Positions 42,504 to 56,500 of a stretch of DNA of 64,000 nt are shown here, one piece after another. Below the pieces are notes generated by a model that was not told the DNA's origin, did no database searches, and saw only the letters and a list, made by a program, of their open reading frames with translations. Source of the DNA: Mercenaria mercenaria (Eukaryota; Mollusca; Bivalvia; Venerida; Veneridae). Both the position numbers and the translations under genes were made by a program. How positions within the stretch are numbered: the stretch's first letter is position 1; each line of letters begins with the position of its first letter. The DNA lies in contig NC_069369.1 of NCBI RefSeq assembly GCF_021730395.1, positions 63,391,501 through 63,455,500 on the forward strand, given 5' to 3'.

Positions 42504-42776
42504 TCTATTTGGTTATAACACACTAAATAGTTGTTGTTCTTTATTCTATATAAAAGTGACCTATTTCCAATGACCGCAGCACACATCAGGACCCATTTTA
42601 AATTTCTGTAACTTACATTTTCTTGAAGAATATTGTCAGTGCTAACTAAAAATCAAAAGAAAAGTGGGGGTCATGTTTGATGCAAGAAAAATAATTTCAG
42701 CCAAACACACAAACTGCAAAATCAGCTAAAAAATGAGACCCCAAATTATACTGGTGGTGTATGGTCTAAGTTTCCA
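42504..42776 (+). repeat. Dispersed repeat R, uninterrupted copy
   Basis: Contains CAGGACCCATTTTAAATTTC, GGGGGTCATGTTTGATGCAA and CTGGTGGTGTATGG. It appears inverted at 46675-46716 plus 47404-47640, and in part at about 52943-52995 (TTTTATATAGAATAAAGAAG). Confidence 0.72.
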
Positions 42777-44377
42777 TGAAATATTTTGTCATGTTGTTAT
42801 TTCATTATGAAAATGCTACTTACATGTCAAGCTGTAATGTGATTTTAGCAAAAAAAAAATGCAAAGAAAATAAGGAAAATAGCTCTACAGAGCAAAAAAA
42901 AACTGAGGACTATTTGTGTCCGCCATTATGCGACTACCATTTTTTTACGCACCATTTTTGGTGGCTGCTGCCACCAGTGTTGAAAAGAATACTCAGTTTG
43001 AGAAATCCTGTCAGTTCTTAAGACCATCCTAACAACACAACCAAAAATAGTTCCAAGCTTTCCAGGTAAACAATTATCTACACAACGTGCTGAATATGTA
43101 AGCTACAATATATGCCTTAATACCATTTTTAATGTAAATTCGGCGACTAAAATCGATACAAACTGAAGTCAACGTTTTAATTAAAACAATCGCGTGTATG
43201 AATACAAATATGCAAATTTATGGTCACGTGAATAAACGATGACCTCATATCACCTGAACTTGAGCGATGATATTGATTAGCTATTGCATAGTACTGCCCC
43301 AGAGGTCACGTAGCTTATAACGTAGAAAAGGTAGCTAATATAATATAGAAACCTAGCCTAGGAATCCAGACTGACAATTCAAAAATGTAGCGTCACATGT
43401 ATAACTCCCGAAATTAAAGGCTTTATTTGATTAAGAACGCAATAATCCGCGGCTAAAAATAGAAACGGAATTTCATCGGAAAAGTTTCCAAACATTTCCA
43501 GTCCATAGACAATACCAGTTTGTACCTCTAGCTGATAGCTTTTCCAGCAAGTTGTAACACTTTTCAAATATGTCAGAACAAACTTAAATGTTCGTCATAG
43601 CTATCAAATTGTAAGATATTATATTAATGCTACCCTAGTGATCTAAGAATATTACTGAATTTTCGATTGCATTGTCTCGTTTTCGTTTCAAGCATGCAAA
43701 AATATGATCGCATGTTAATTAGGCTATTTATAGAAAATCGATAATCAGCAGTGATATGGATTTCCTCAGGCGTTGATACTGCCAATTAAAACTAATTAGC
43801 GCAAATTTAGCGAGATGATTTATAAACAGGACAGTAATTTATGGATATAACTTGAACATGTACAGTTCATCGTTATATCAAGAACAAAATATACTAAAAC
43901 ATGCTTAGCAATACGAGAGTGAACAAAAATAAAAGAACATTCAGTTGAAATTCATTCGATATTGTTTGCAATGTGAAATGCCGTGAGAATCAAAGACATG
44001 TATGTTTTCTAAATAATTTTCCCAGCTCACGGATAATCTTCCTTCAGCAAATGTACAATATAAGATACTATATGTATGCATAGAAACACATGTATTCGAT
44101 ACAATTTCGTCTGACAAAACACGAATTATCAACGTGGAAACCCACAGATCGCCCAAGCTGACAAATGTTGCAAGCTCGCTTTGACTAAGTGGTGCTACTG
44201 TATCACGATTTCGTCAACTTGTAAGCCCGTGAAAGTGGGCGCAGCGATGATACTAATACTTGCCTTTTTGAAACGGCAATCTGTCAGACTGTAGCAAGTC
44301 GTCGGATAACAGATTTGACCAACTTAAAAATTGAATTGTTTCAAGACAGATTCTGCTAACTTCAGCTAAATTTATTC

Positions 44378-44598
44378 GAGTCGCACCATGAGAAAAAAAC
44401 ATAGTGCATTTGTGACCAGCATGGACCCAGATCAATCACTCTGGCCAGGATCCTTGCTGTTCGCTAACGGTTTCTCTAGTTGCAATAGGCTTTGAAAGCT
44501 AACAGCATGGATTCTGACCAGACTGCGCGGATGCACAGGCTGGTCTGGATCCATGCTGGTCGCAAACGAACTATGTTGGTTTTCTGATGGTGCGTCTC
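44378..44598. mobile_element. P MITE copy 4
   Basis: GAGTCGCACCATGAGAAAAA to GGTTTTCTGATGGTGCGTCT, with the same GCATGG and CTGGTC double hairpin. Confidence 0.86.
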
Positions 44599-46674
44599 AA
44601 TATATCTGGATTGATACAAATATATGTATAAAAATTAAAACGGTTTCGTTTCGCCAGTTACATATTTTTCAACGTTTTTCTCGGTCTGACTAAAGTTGTT
44701 GTAAGTTTGTCTGACTTAATGTCCAGCATTTTTGCGAAGCCTGCTGTTATGTCTAGCGAACTTTTGTGTATAACAGATAGAGTGATAATTAATGCACCTC
44801 TAAAATACACTGGCTGCAGACTTGACGTTCTGAGATGCATTTGTAGTAAATGTTTGTGTTGTTTTCTTTCACAAAAGTCTCATGAAAACCACAGCTATCT
44901 GATACAGACTAAATCAGTGTGTATAATAATTCATGACAGACATGTCCCAAAAGCATTAAAAAGAAATCTTAAAAGCTGAATGATTTGGAGAAAAAACTTG
45001 TATTATTTATTCATAGTAAAACATCTTCGATGCAATTTATGTTGTAGTTTTCGTCACAAATAATCAAAAAGAATCAAAACTGTTCGTTAAAGACTGAATC
45101 AGTGTGTAAGTAAACAAATACTGGCAGTGAAAAAGGATTAATTTTGAAACCAAAGCCGAATATTAAAAAAATGCAAAAAAAAGTTCTTATGGTTTATATT
45201 AACAATTCCTCAGTTGTTGCTTTCTTTGTAATATTTTAAACATTGATTAGCAGCCACCATCAGCGCTTTGAGCGCTTTGATTCTATTTAGTGTCTGTATG
45301 CCTATTTCTGACCTTAGCATGACCTACTTGCCTATCTAATTTTCTATAAATAGAACACACAGCAGATATACCATACTGCAACGCGTGAGGTCTATTACGG
45401 ACAAGGGAGCGTTCATGTATTTTACAATAAGTAAACTTCGAAGAGAATATTAACAAATAAAAATACGGAAAATTACACTTTGCCTGCATAAAATTCCTTG
45501 AAAAAACGTATTAACAAAATAAATAAAGGAATCAATAAGCATATATATATGTTGAAATGAACGTAGGAAGTGCCGCTGTTAACTTATTTTTAATCTTTTG
45601 TCTTATTTTCTTTGTTGATAGGTACAGTGATGCAATTTCAGAATGCGCACATTTTTACAGATTCCTTTTGCAGTTGTATATTTATATAATTGTTATGGTT
45701 ACCTTAACGTTGTATTATATCTTGTTTTTTTTTTTACTTTTATAGATAGTTTGTTTTTGTATCTGTCCATTCCTATTTAACTTAAAAAAAAAGATTTTCA
45801 TTAAAACGTTTTCTACACTTTAGCAGCGGGTTATTATGCTTGCTAAATTTCTTGTAATATTAGATTTGAATCTAGACACTGACATATTCCTAGTAACCTT
45901 ACGGTTCAACGAGGACTTCAAGTTTACCGTTCGTCCAAAAAAAAAAGAAAAGAATTCTATGATATTCCAAAAGTATATAAGAAAGATTCATGAAGATAAT
46001 GGTTTCTGTGAACCACAAAAATAATTATCTTTCATCATTTCCCCATTTCCCAACAAACTGCATTTCTGTGAAACTTCATACACATGCTCCTGCATATAAG
46101 AACTTTTCACAGGTGCTGACCTTAGTTGGTGAAATATTTACTCTAATTTTGTATGTAAAGGGACCCCCTACTCGCAATGTCAGTGTCATTGCAGGTAGAG
46201 GATTTGTATTGCATGGTAATGCTTTTCTAACATGCTTATTCTTCCAACAGGCTTTTAACAGTTTATAACATATATTGTATTATGTGCTAATGTCGATAAT
46301 TTGTAACCAGTCTAATAATTAGGTGATTTCTCATATTGCAATAAATGTACTTCAGACACAACACTTGGCGGCGTCTTTGATGCTCGCATCAATGAATTTC
46401 CTTGTGTTATCTAGTGTTCATTGCGGCGGAAGTCCTCGAAAGTAACTCCGCACATTATTTCTGGTACCAGGGTAGCATCACCAACCTCCCGCAAGCAGAA
46501 TGATGGATTCAAATAATCCTCAGTGTTTTTTGTTTTTGTTTTTTTTTGCTCTGTACCTAGCTCTAGCTATTTTCCTTCATATTTTCTTTGCATTTTTTTT
46601 TTGCTGAAATCACATGACAGATCTATGCTGGACATGTAGGTGGCATTTTCTTAATGAAATGATAACATGACAGA

Positions 46675-47640
46675 ATGTCATGGAAATTTAGATCATACAC
46701 CACCAATACGATTTGATATGGAACGCCTTACCTGTCTTATGTCGGGACATTTCATGTTATCATGTCAGAGCATGATGCTATCTTGTCAAAACAGTGCCTA
46801 CAAAGTTCTGTAGCTCAAGTTGTCGAAACAGCGTTTTATTATATTAACTAGCCATGTTATCTTGTCAAAGTGTTATGTTAACTTGTCAAAACAATGTTTT
46901 ATTATGTTAATATGTTATATTATTATGTCAAAGTGTGATGTTAACTTGTCCAGATAATGTCTTATTATGTTAACTAGGCATGTTATCTTGTCAAAGTTTT
47001 GTGTTAACTTGTCAAAACAGTGTATTATTATGTTAAATGCTATGTTATTATGTCAAAATACCATGTGATCTTGTCCACCGAGCGTACTATTTTGTTAAAA
47101 AGCTATGTTATCTTGTCACAGTGTTGTGTTAAATTGTTAAAACTGTGTCTTGGACAAGTTAACATCTCACTTTGACATGATACCATAGCTTTTTAACATA
47201 ATAAGACACTGTTTTGACAGGATATACACCGCACTTCGAGAAGATAACATGACTAGTTAACATAATAAGACACTGTTTTGACAAGTTAACACCGTACTTT
47301 GACATGATATAATACCTTTTTTAACATAATAAGACATTGTTTTCACGTTAAGACAACACTCTGATATGATGTCCCGACATAAGACAGCTTCGGCGTTCCA
47401 TAATTAAGGGTCTCATTTTTAGCTGATTTTGCAGTTTGTGTGTTTGACTAAGGATATATTTCTTGCATCAAACATGACCCCCACGTTTCTTTTGATTTTT
47501 ATTCATCATTGACAATATTCTTCAAGAAAATGGTTACAGACATTTAAAATGGGTCCTGTTGTGTGCTGCGGTCGTTGGAAATATGTCAATTTTATATAGA
47601 ATAAAGAAAAGCAGCTACTTAGTGTGTTGTAACTTTTATA
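46675..47640 (-). repeat. Dispersed repeat R, split by the foldback element
   Basis: Inverted copy of 42504-42776 interrupted at TACGATTTGA. The right part includes TAGCTGATTTTGCAGTTTGT, GCATCAAACATGACCCCCAC and AAAATGGGTCCTG. Confidence 0.7.
46717..47403. mobile_element. Foldback element with tandem-repeat arms
   Basis: Ends TATGGAACGCCTTACCTGTC and TTCGGCGTTCCATA, inverted, with CTTATGTCGGGACAT in each arm. Between them lie 55-60 bp units (TTATCTTGTCAAAGTGT, TTAACTTGTCAAAACAGTGT, TTATTATGTTAA), first in one orientation to about 47155 and then inverted. It interrupts a repeat whose uninterrupted relative lies at 42504-42776. Confidence 0.75.
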
Positions 47641-47929
47641 CGAACAGACCAGATGGCTCCCACGCTGGTTCCTTAAGGCTAGTCAGGGCAGTCGTGGAAA
47701 GACTCATAACACTTCAATAAGACATAAAAATAGATGAGTCAGCTGTCAAATTAGAAAAATATGCATAATGACACTACTATGTTAATCAATGTTCAAACTT
47801 TGGATTAGATATATGATAAACAATAATATTATTTTTTAACTATCAAAAATAGGGTTATAACAAGAAATTATAATATTCTATGTTCATCACAAATAAAAAT
47901 GCCTCGTTTCCCCTGATAAGGCGTAAAAA

Positions 47930-48180
47930 AATTGTTTGTTTCCGGTATTCCGACCTACCCTAAATTATTGGCCTGACCCTAAATGTTTATATGGCCTTGG
48001 AGATTTCTTTTTTTCAACTTTTTAACAAAAAGTTACAAAACTGCACTTTTTATGCTTTAAACATGGCCAGTGATGTAAGAAATCAACTTACTGATGCTCT
48101 AACGGCATAATCCCCTTATTTGTATTTATCTTTTGACACAAAAAATAATTTTCGAAAAATCTCCCTTAATAATAATAATA

Positions 48181-48225
<45 letters not shown>

Positions 48226-48290
48226 GACCTACCTACCCTAATTTCTTTTTAGCCTGTTACCGGAAACAAAGATTTTTTTAGGCCTAAGCC
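47930..48290. repeat. Inverted-repeat element with a long A run
   Basis: TTGTTTGTTTCCGGTATTCC at the left and TTACCGGAAACAAAGA at the right; CCGACCTACC occurs near both ends. A run of about 40 A lies at 48182-48222. Confidence 0.6.
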
Positions 48291-50473
48291 ATTTAAAACA
48301 TTCAAAATAAAAATGTCAGAATGACGGATTTCCTTTTTAAGAAATCAAAACTTGTTATATGAGAGCCGTTCAGATTACTAAAAACTTTTTCTTATAGAAA
48401 TGTGTTCTTTTAATTCTGAGCCTCTAAATTTCCTGTACTGAAACCCCTACCGCTTTCAATCTTCCGCGCCTGCTACGCCTATGTGTTCCGTGAAAATCTA
48501 TTAATAGAAACTGGTTAAACCGATCGGACGTATCAATGGGAAAGGTACGGTTTATAATTATTAAAGATTTGTGCTAACAGTACATATAATATTCATGATA
48601 CTGATGTATTACTTACTCGTAAACTTATTTTGATATATCACTGTTTTGTAAAACGTTATTAAAGTAAGACACATATATATTTACTGAGTCATAATCTACT
48701 TTCGGTTTCGCATACGTACGATAGTCCATAAGGAAGTTCGGACATTTGATAAAGATTAACGTTCCAATTTTTGTTTTAGAATTCTGTAAATGATAGACTT
48801 TATTTGCTGTTTGGTATGTTTGACATGGGTAACAATTAATGTATTACTTGTAAAAAACATTTCAGTTACTACCTGCCACAGGATTAACACAGTCTTATTT
48901 AAATTATACGTTTTAAATTGCTTTCTATATATTATCCTTCCTTGGTTCGGACGATCACACATGTCTAAAAAAACACACAACGTTGAGAATCTTTTTTGAC
49001 AAGGGCTCTCGCATTGCAAGTAAATTTACAGTTGGTCATTAATATAATATTATGATTACGGGAAAGTGGTCTTTGTTGTTTCGTTTTTGTTTTTTTGTTT
49101 TTTGTTGTTTTTGTTTGTTTGTTTTAGTTCAATGTTACGTAGGCCTAAGCATTAAATACGCTATATGAGAACGGTCTGGATCTCTTAGATTATATTATTA
49201 CAGCTCTTTAAATCCATACTTATTTATAGGTAATATTACAAGTGTTAAGAGTCGACGAAATAAATGAAAGATTAATCTTTTGTTTAAAACACCTCATATG
49301 ACACCAGTATTTATCATTCCAGGAAGCGGACTCTTCTTGTGATTCAAATAAGCACAGTCGAGCTAAAATAAAAGTGTGTTACTAATAAATGTATTCGTGC
49401 GACATATCTGTTTAAAGTAATAGGATCTAGTATAAGGTTAATCGGCGGAAATTTGAATAGAAATGCCCATACTAATTCGTAATATCGAGGAGTATTGATT
49501 TTCGATGACAGCACTGAGCCGGCTTCTCGGATCTTTATTTCTATTTCATTGTTAGATCATACTCAAAGAATTACCATTAACAGCTTTGAATTCCAGACGG
49601 ATTATCACTTAAGAAGCTCCTCTAAAGTGTAGTTAAATATAAAATTATATATGCCAAAAAAAAAAGAGCAAGTAAACCTTTGAATTCCTATGCAAGTAGT
49701 ATCCAGTATTCTTATTTCAGACGTGAGCAACAAAATTCATGTTTAATTTGAAAATAATGGAAAAGGGGGTGGGGCGTGGGAAGGGGGGTTGTGGTTGGTG
49801 AGTGGGAATGCAAAAATACGCTTGATAGCGAGAAAATTTCCTTCAGCATTTAAAGGGACATGTTTCCAGTTGTAGAATTTGAATGTGACAGAAAGCAGTG
49901 CATCTATCTAAGATGATTACAAATTATAAACTGATATTATTTAATTTTGATATTTGATATAAAGTATGAAGTAAATAAAAGCTTTTTCGCTGCAGTGTTA
50001 CATCAAAATTGTTTTGCGAGAGTTTTGAAATTCTACATCTTTTATATAGACTATACAGGTGTTTTCTGAATATATATACTACCAATAAAATAACTTTAAT
50101 CACCTCGAATATCTACAATTGACAAGTTAAAGTTCTTTCTAAATAGAAAATGTGAATGTGTGTCCCATCCAAGCAGCATACAGGTGCGGTCATTGTAAGA
50201 TGAGGTGAAGGAAAATTTAAATTTTTAGTTTTTGTTCAAGGGAAGGGTACTTAACATAATTTAAAAGAAGGAAGAATAAGAAGAATTATTTTCCTGCAAC
50301 TGAATTTTCAGATTCGCAATAATGTGGTTAAATTATTTTTGCTTGAACAATTGAAATATTTTCCTGCCATTCTAACACTGATTCGGCTTTTATCTTGGAG
50401 GTTATTTTCGTATTGTTGTAGATTTGATATTGACAACAACATTCAGAAGCGTGGGAGGCTAGTACAAGATTTC

Positions 50474-50534
50474 ATGATGTCGAGGAAAGGAGGGCGACCA
50501 TTGCCCCCTACACCCCCAGAATATAGAGATAACG
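50474..50534 (+). CDS. RRM gene, first recognised exon
   Basis: Two adjacent ATG codons (50474, 50477), then SRKGGRPLPPTPPEYRDN, donor AACG/gtatat leaving one base. PLPPTPP is an SH3-ligand-like proline stretch. An acceptor-like ttgttgtag at 50421 would give a longer in-frame exon beginning FDIDNNIQKRGRLVQDF, so this could be an internal exon. Confidence 0.55.
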
Positions 50535-53500
50535 GTATATTTAATATTTTATTTTCAAATCGTAAATCTTTAACTGAAACCTTGTCTTGATTCTTTTATG
50601 AAATTTAAAGCTGTGAAATATCTACCGGATTTACTGTGAGGAATAGTTATCGCCTCATGGAGAGGAAAATGGAAACATGTTTTAAATGGAGTTTTTTTTT
50701 TGTTTTTGTTTTTTGAGTTATCTAGTGATAGCCCGTTTATTTTCCATTCCATGTAAAACCCAACATCAATTTATACTATACAACATGTAAACAAGGAATA
50801 TCAGTAAAGAGATGTATTCTTGATCTTATGGAATGCTTTTTTAAAGATAGTAATATTTTAAAAAGGTTACATAGTGAATGAAGGTTATGTTTAAAAAAGT
50901 TTCTTAAATGGATTTGCCAACAAAGCGACATCTACTCTCACAGCTCTATATGACCCCATTCCACGTTATGTGTAGAAAGTTTTCCTTTTACTTTTGCAGT
51001 GTGTTTGTCTAACTCTTTTCTTTTCTTGAAGGAATATTAAAAAGTTCTCAAATCTAGGGACAGTAAACAAAATCTATTTTTGAAACTTGATAAAGTATTT
51101 TACTAAAATTATTATATAATTAACTAGACACCGTTTTTGAGCTTGATTGATGTTTTAAAAGGCCCAGACTAATACGGAAGTTTAAATCGATTTTCAAATG
51201 ATGCTGTGAAAGTTCAATATTTTATTATTTTGAATACCGGTATGTATACAATCCCAGAATAAATGTTATGTTTCTACATGTATGTTAGAAAGTCACAGAG
51301 ACTGGACTGAGATTTATTACATTTGTGGAGAAATTTGTTGGAACTGGAATAATCCGCATAATATATTTTTATTGAAATACTCTCAGCTTGGCCTCAACAA
51401 TAGTCGTTAAGGGTATCATAATATTATAGATACTCTTCCAATTCAAATTTACAAAACATTTTTCCATTTACCGTTTCCGACTTTGTAGAACCGTTTGTTT
51501 TCATAGCTATACAATTACCCCGTTCTCTAACCATGTTTTATAGAAAATAGTTTTGCCTGATATTTTAATCAATAAATTACTAATAAACTTTGATAATGTG
51601 GCAGTTGACCTCAATACAATCGACACTGTTTATTTTCCAATACAGGTAAATCCAGTATTTGCTTTACAATAGATCTATGACGGATTATCTTTGAACACCC
51701 CTGGACTTATTGGACTCAACTGCCTCATTATCAAAGTTTATTAGTAGTCCGTATAATTCCTGTGGATACGTTTTTAATATTTTTAGTTTAAGTTGTTTAG
51801 TTCTGATTACTATGTAAAGTGCGTGTTGGTCGAAAATTCTCTTCCCACAACAATCTAAGTCACCGATTCTGTTTTTTTTTCTAGGACGATAACTGAAACA
51901 CTTAAGAATAAAGATAACTAAACACTAAAGACCTTGGAGCCTCTGTGGCCGATTGTGATCGAAGCCATATTGACTTCGAATAATTTGCCCCCCCCCCACC
52001 CCCCCACCACATACCACCGCTGTTGGTTTTATACACCTATACACCTTACCTGTTCATCCAGCTGGTGAACAGAAGGCCGGTGTTACCACCAAGACGCCTA
52101 CCCCGTGCCTGCAGTAATGTACACCACCAACAATAGCTGGAGATTCGCTATATGACACAATATTGTAATACAATTGTGTCGGCTTTACGTCCAACAAAAC
52201 ATCAAACAGATTATCGTCAAAATTGAGCTTAGATAAATTACACGTATACCGCCCAAACCATCACGGTATCTGTAAACCACGGCGATGGAATGAATATATT
52301 TCTGCTAGAAGCTTTAAGGACAAACACGTGTTATCTCAACAGAACTTTATTCAAGGTGAGCTGTTAGTAAAGGCGATTAGTCCGGCATCCGTCGTCAACA
52401 TTTTAATCCCTTTTACACACCCTATTTACCCGATGCCTATAGCGCTGAGGTTTTAGCTGTTCTGTTTCATTCCGACTTCCAATTAAGATATTCTAGTGCA
52501 TGCACACGTGTAAATACCTAAACATATTATACAATTAATCCTGGTCGCTATTTTTGCGAAATAAAAAAGAATTCAACTGTTTAAATTGGTCGTTTATTGA
52601 AATTTCAATTTAACAACCCAATTAAAAGTGTTACGATAAACATGAACATTATTACCTTACACATCAAACGCTCTAATCCTGACAAGTTTCAGATCTGTCC
52701 GTACTCTGGCCCCTTAAGTGGTTATGATAAACTTTACCGCAGAGGGATTTTTTTTTAAATGGTGTCCGCACCACGCCGAATGGTCGAAATACAGGATGCC
52801 GTTAACGATGGAGGAAAATCTGATATAAAAACGTTTATCTATCAGCATGATCAGTCTAAGTTGTATTTTTAATAATCTCTACCAGTTCTCCGCAAATTGG
52901 AATACGAATTTATGAAGTCGATATTCTTCGGGCCTCTAGGCATAATTTTATATAGAATAAAGAAGAACAGCTATTTAGTATGTTGTAACATTTAACATAT
53001 TGAAGAACTAAAATAATGACCATCTCAGCTAGTGTAGAGATGGTACCTAAAAAATTCAAATTCATCTTTTCAGATTTTTTTCGGACTGAAATGATAGCTA
53101 AGTGCACCAATTTTCTAAATATATTTATGGGTTTTCTCTTCTCCGTGTAAAGATAGAAATATTTGATATTTAAAAATGACTTTCTCAAAATATCTGAAGC
53201 AAACTGGACAACTCTTGTATTGACCGTTTTCAATGATTTTAGGATTTCCCAATTATAGTCTATATCAAAAGTTTCCACAGTTAAATAAATTCAATACCGT
53301 ATAGTGTAAGTTTAGTCTACTTTCAACACTTTGAAAGAGCCTATACTGAACTTCCTTTTGTCTTTTAATAAAGTCAAATTCCAAGACTAGCCAAGAGTCT
53401 AAAACGCATGAAAAAAATTCTGAGTGAAAGAGAATGACATGCTCTTTATTATAAGCTTACCAAAACCATACCAAAAATTTACCTGAAAGAAGTTATTAAA

Positions 53501-56500
53501 GATTTAATAATGTAAACAAACCCCTACACCATTTTACCATCAATATTTTCCACTCATGAATGCACTCAATTCAGGTGATAATTATTGATATAATTGTAAA
53601 TGAGAGGCCCCAACAAAAAACTTTTTTTCAAGTTGTGTAAACAGTTTAAGTTGTAAATTAATGTTGATATCTAAAGTTACCCACTTACTTTGTAACAATA
53701 AATAAAACACCTTATAGCTTGTTTAAGGTAGTTTATCTGTAACGAAAATCATCAAATATAGTAATCTCCATATGCTTTTTCAGCATTTATTCTTTTTCAA
53801 GGAAAGCAATGATTGTGACAGTTTCATCCAGAGAATGTTGAATTGCTTAAAATACATTACATAGAGTCATTACCTATCAGCTACCTTCAAATGAAGTAAT
53901 TACAACCACTACCTTAAAACATTGTAATTATATTTGATGACAATGAATTTTTGTGTTACATTATTTGAAACAAAGTACTCCTGAACAGTAAGAGAAACTT
54001 TTCAAAATGACTAAAGCATAAGAAACATTTTCAAAATTGAAATGATAAATATATGCAATCTGGCTGCTTTATTACACAAAAGTGATACCAAATTAACGTT
54101 TTTTGTTATTTCTCATTGTTGGATATATAAATTTTACATTTTAATATATAATTTTTGTGTAAATAAAATCTGGAAAGTAGATCCCTCGGAAGCACCGAGA
54201 ACAAGGCAAACAGTGAAAATTGCAGACTCGGTTTGATTGAGTCTGTTCATGAGCAGTAATGGAAAATGCAACACTGCCCACGCCCCCTAGCACCGGCTTA
54301 AGCAGTATTCAGTCTTCAAATCTAAATGAGTTGAAATCAATGATCCCGAAGGACCAGAAAATATAACAACACTGTGATGAAGTCGGGGCGGCTTTTTACG
54401 GCCGCCAAACCAGTGTATCACCATTGAGAACAATATATAACTTTTACTAAAAGATCAGAACTTAATAACATTTCTCAATGTGGTAAATTTTCTTTAAAGG
54501 AATTTATGCATTATTTTACATTATCTTCATGCACTACTAACTTTCTGTCAGGGCCTCTCTACAACTTATAAAATAAAATAACTGTCAGTGTAAGCCATGA
54601 GAAAAGTGTGCATGTTGTATATTGAATACAAAAGGATTTAAACAAATGTAGGTCATATTTTGTCTGCCTGATCAGCTGTTGTAAAAAGGACCTATCTGAT
54701 TTTTCTTTCACTTTTGACCAATGTTTTAGTTGGCTTCAGTTTATTGGTCAATTCAGACTTGTTTCCCTTAGATTTTCTTGGGTAGGTACCATCTCTAGCT
54801 AGTGTGTGTATAGTCATACAATGTTAGGTTAGTGCACTGGCAACAGATCAGAAAGAAAATGCCTCAGTACGTGTTATACCCTACCCTTAGGTATTCTATA
54901 AGAACCATGGTCATGAACGGGAAAATATACTAACCCGTTTCAATCGTAAATTTCTCAACTTAAACGCACAGTTCGGTGAATGGATACCTAGTATATTGAA
55001 CAAGCGATAATTTATCTCCCATCGTGCACCAGTCACATTGTCTCACTATTCCATATTGCTGAGATTATCAACATATTTTATGCTTTCGTCAACGTTACAG
55101 AAAAAACTTGCTTGAACTTCCCTAATGAACATCTGGTCTAGAGGTCACGGCAGTGCGCACATGTTTGGCGAAACGTTAACAAACAAAAACAGATTTTAAA
55201 AAAATCACAATTTTACACTAAAACTCGAAATGATGAATGAAATTCATCTTGTATATGATCTTTAATTTGAAATGGTACATTGGTCTGCATCTGTTCTGTA
55301 TATTTTATTCATTTTGCACATTTTGCTGCATTTTCACATTTTAGCGGACACGTGTAGTAAAATGACGATTGACATACATTTTTACAACAGCCAATCAGAA
55401 TGGTTTTGTAATCTAGAACGGAACTTCACCAGGGAAGTTCAAGCAAGTTTTTTGTGTAATGTTGAAATTACTATAAACTACGCGTTGTTTTTTTAAGATA
55501 AGATGTATTGAAAAATGTGACTGGTACACAATGGAAGATAAATTACCACTTGTTTGATATCCATAGTACACATTTACCCAACTGCGTGTTTTAGGTATGA
55601 AATGCGCGACTGAAACGGGTTAGTATATTTTCCCGTTCACGACCATGGTTCTTATAGAATACCTAGGGGTAGGGTATAACACATACGGAGGCATTTTCTT
55701 TCTGATCTGGTGCCAGTGGGTTAGTGTCACTATCAAACGCCGAGTATGATTTTGATTTATGACATTTTTGCCGATTATTTTGAAGCAGAATGGCTTAATA
55801 TTGGTCCTAAATGTCAATATAGGTGCATAAATATGAAATCCGTCGTTCTTATTAGTTTCGGAATTAACAATATGTCAACAGCAAAGCAAAATGTTGTCTA
55901 TAGAAACACTGTCTATATAATAAAAAGATACAACAACGCATTCAAATAAAAATAGGGCTGAAATCCCGACTAGTCAACAGGTTTGGCTGGACTTATGTCC
56001 ATATGTTTGTCAAAAGAGACAAGTTTGCAAGAAAATATTTCAAGACTGTTTGCATTGTTTTACTCTTCAAGACTTCACTTCAAAAAAAAAAAAAAAAAAA
56101 AAAAAAGAAACAAAAATCACCGATAATATTCAGTATAAAATCGTATAAATCAACGTTTAAAGTGTGAAACTTAAAACGTCCTGAAACAAGTAAATACGTC
56201 ATAGAAAGTACTTGATTTTATTCCTTACTCTTAAACGTGTTTAAAAGCCCTTGAAAATGATTGAAAGGTCCTTACTTTCAGTGATTTTTAGCTCACTTGA
56301 GCACAAAGTGCTGAAGGTGAAGTATTGTGACCGGTCATTGTCCGGCGTCCGTCGGCGTGTGGTGTGCATCGTGCATCAATATTTACCTTGCAATCACTCT
56401 AGAGGCCACAATTGTGACCCATTTGTTATGAAACTGGGTCATGTGGAGTCACAAACTAGGTCAGTAGGCCAGATCAAAGGAAAATATTGTTAACACTCTA

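Larger units (their letters stand above)
40231..50473. other. Gene-poor region
   Basis: Besides listed repeats (40680, 41221, 42504, 44378, 46675-47640, 47930) no frame longer than about 90 codons and no recognisable domain. A CGCCGCCAGAAGGCGGTGTC hairpin lies at 42190. The promoter and any non-coding first exon of the RRM gene may lie near the right end. Confidence 0.45.

Noticed and set aside
45557-45745. Hydrophobic 62-codon frame as a small membrane protein
   Set aside because: AT-rich sequence readily gives F/L/I/Y-rich frames; no start context, homology or neighbouring exon supports it.
52910-53278. 122-codon minus-strand frame with a KKSEKMNLNFLG stretch
   Set aside because: No recognisable domain, overlaps part of dispersed repeat R, and has no splice or promoter support.
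54362-54416. GGCGGC/GCCGCC hairpin as a terminator or regulatory RNA
   Set aside because: An isolated short GC hairpin in an intron with no adjacent U tract or conserved context.
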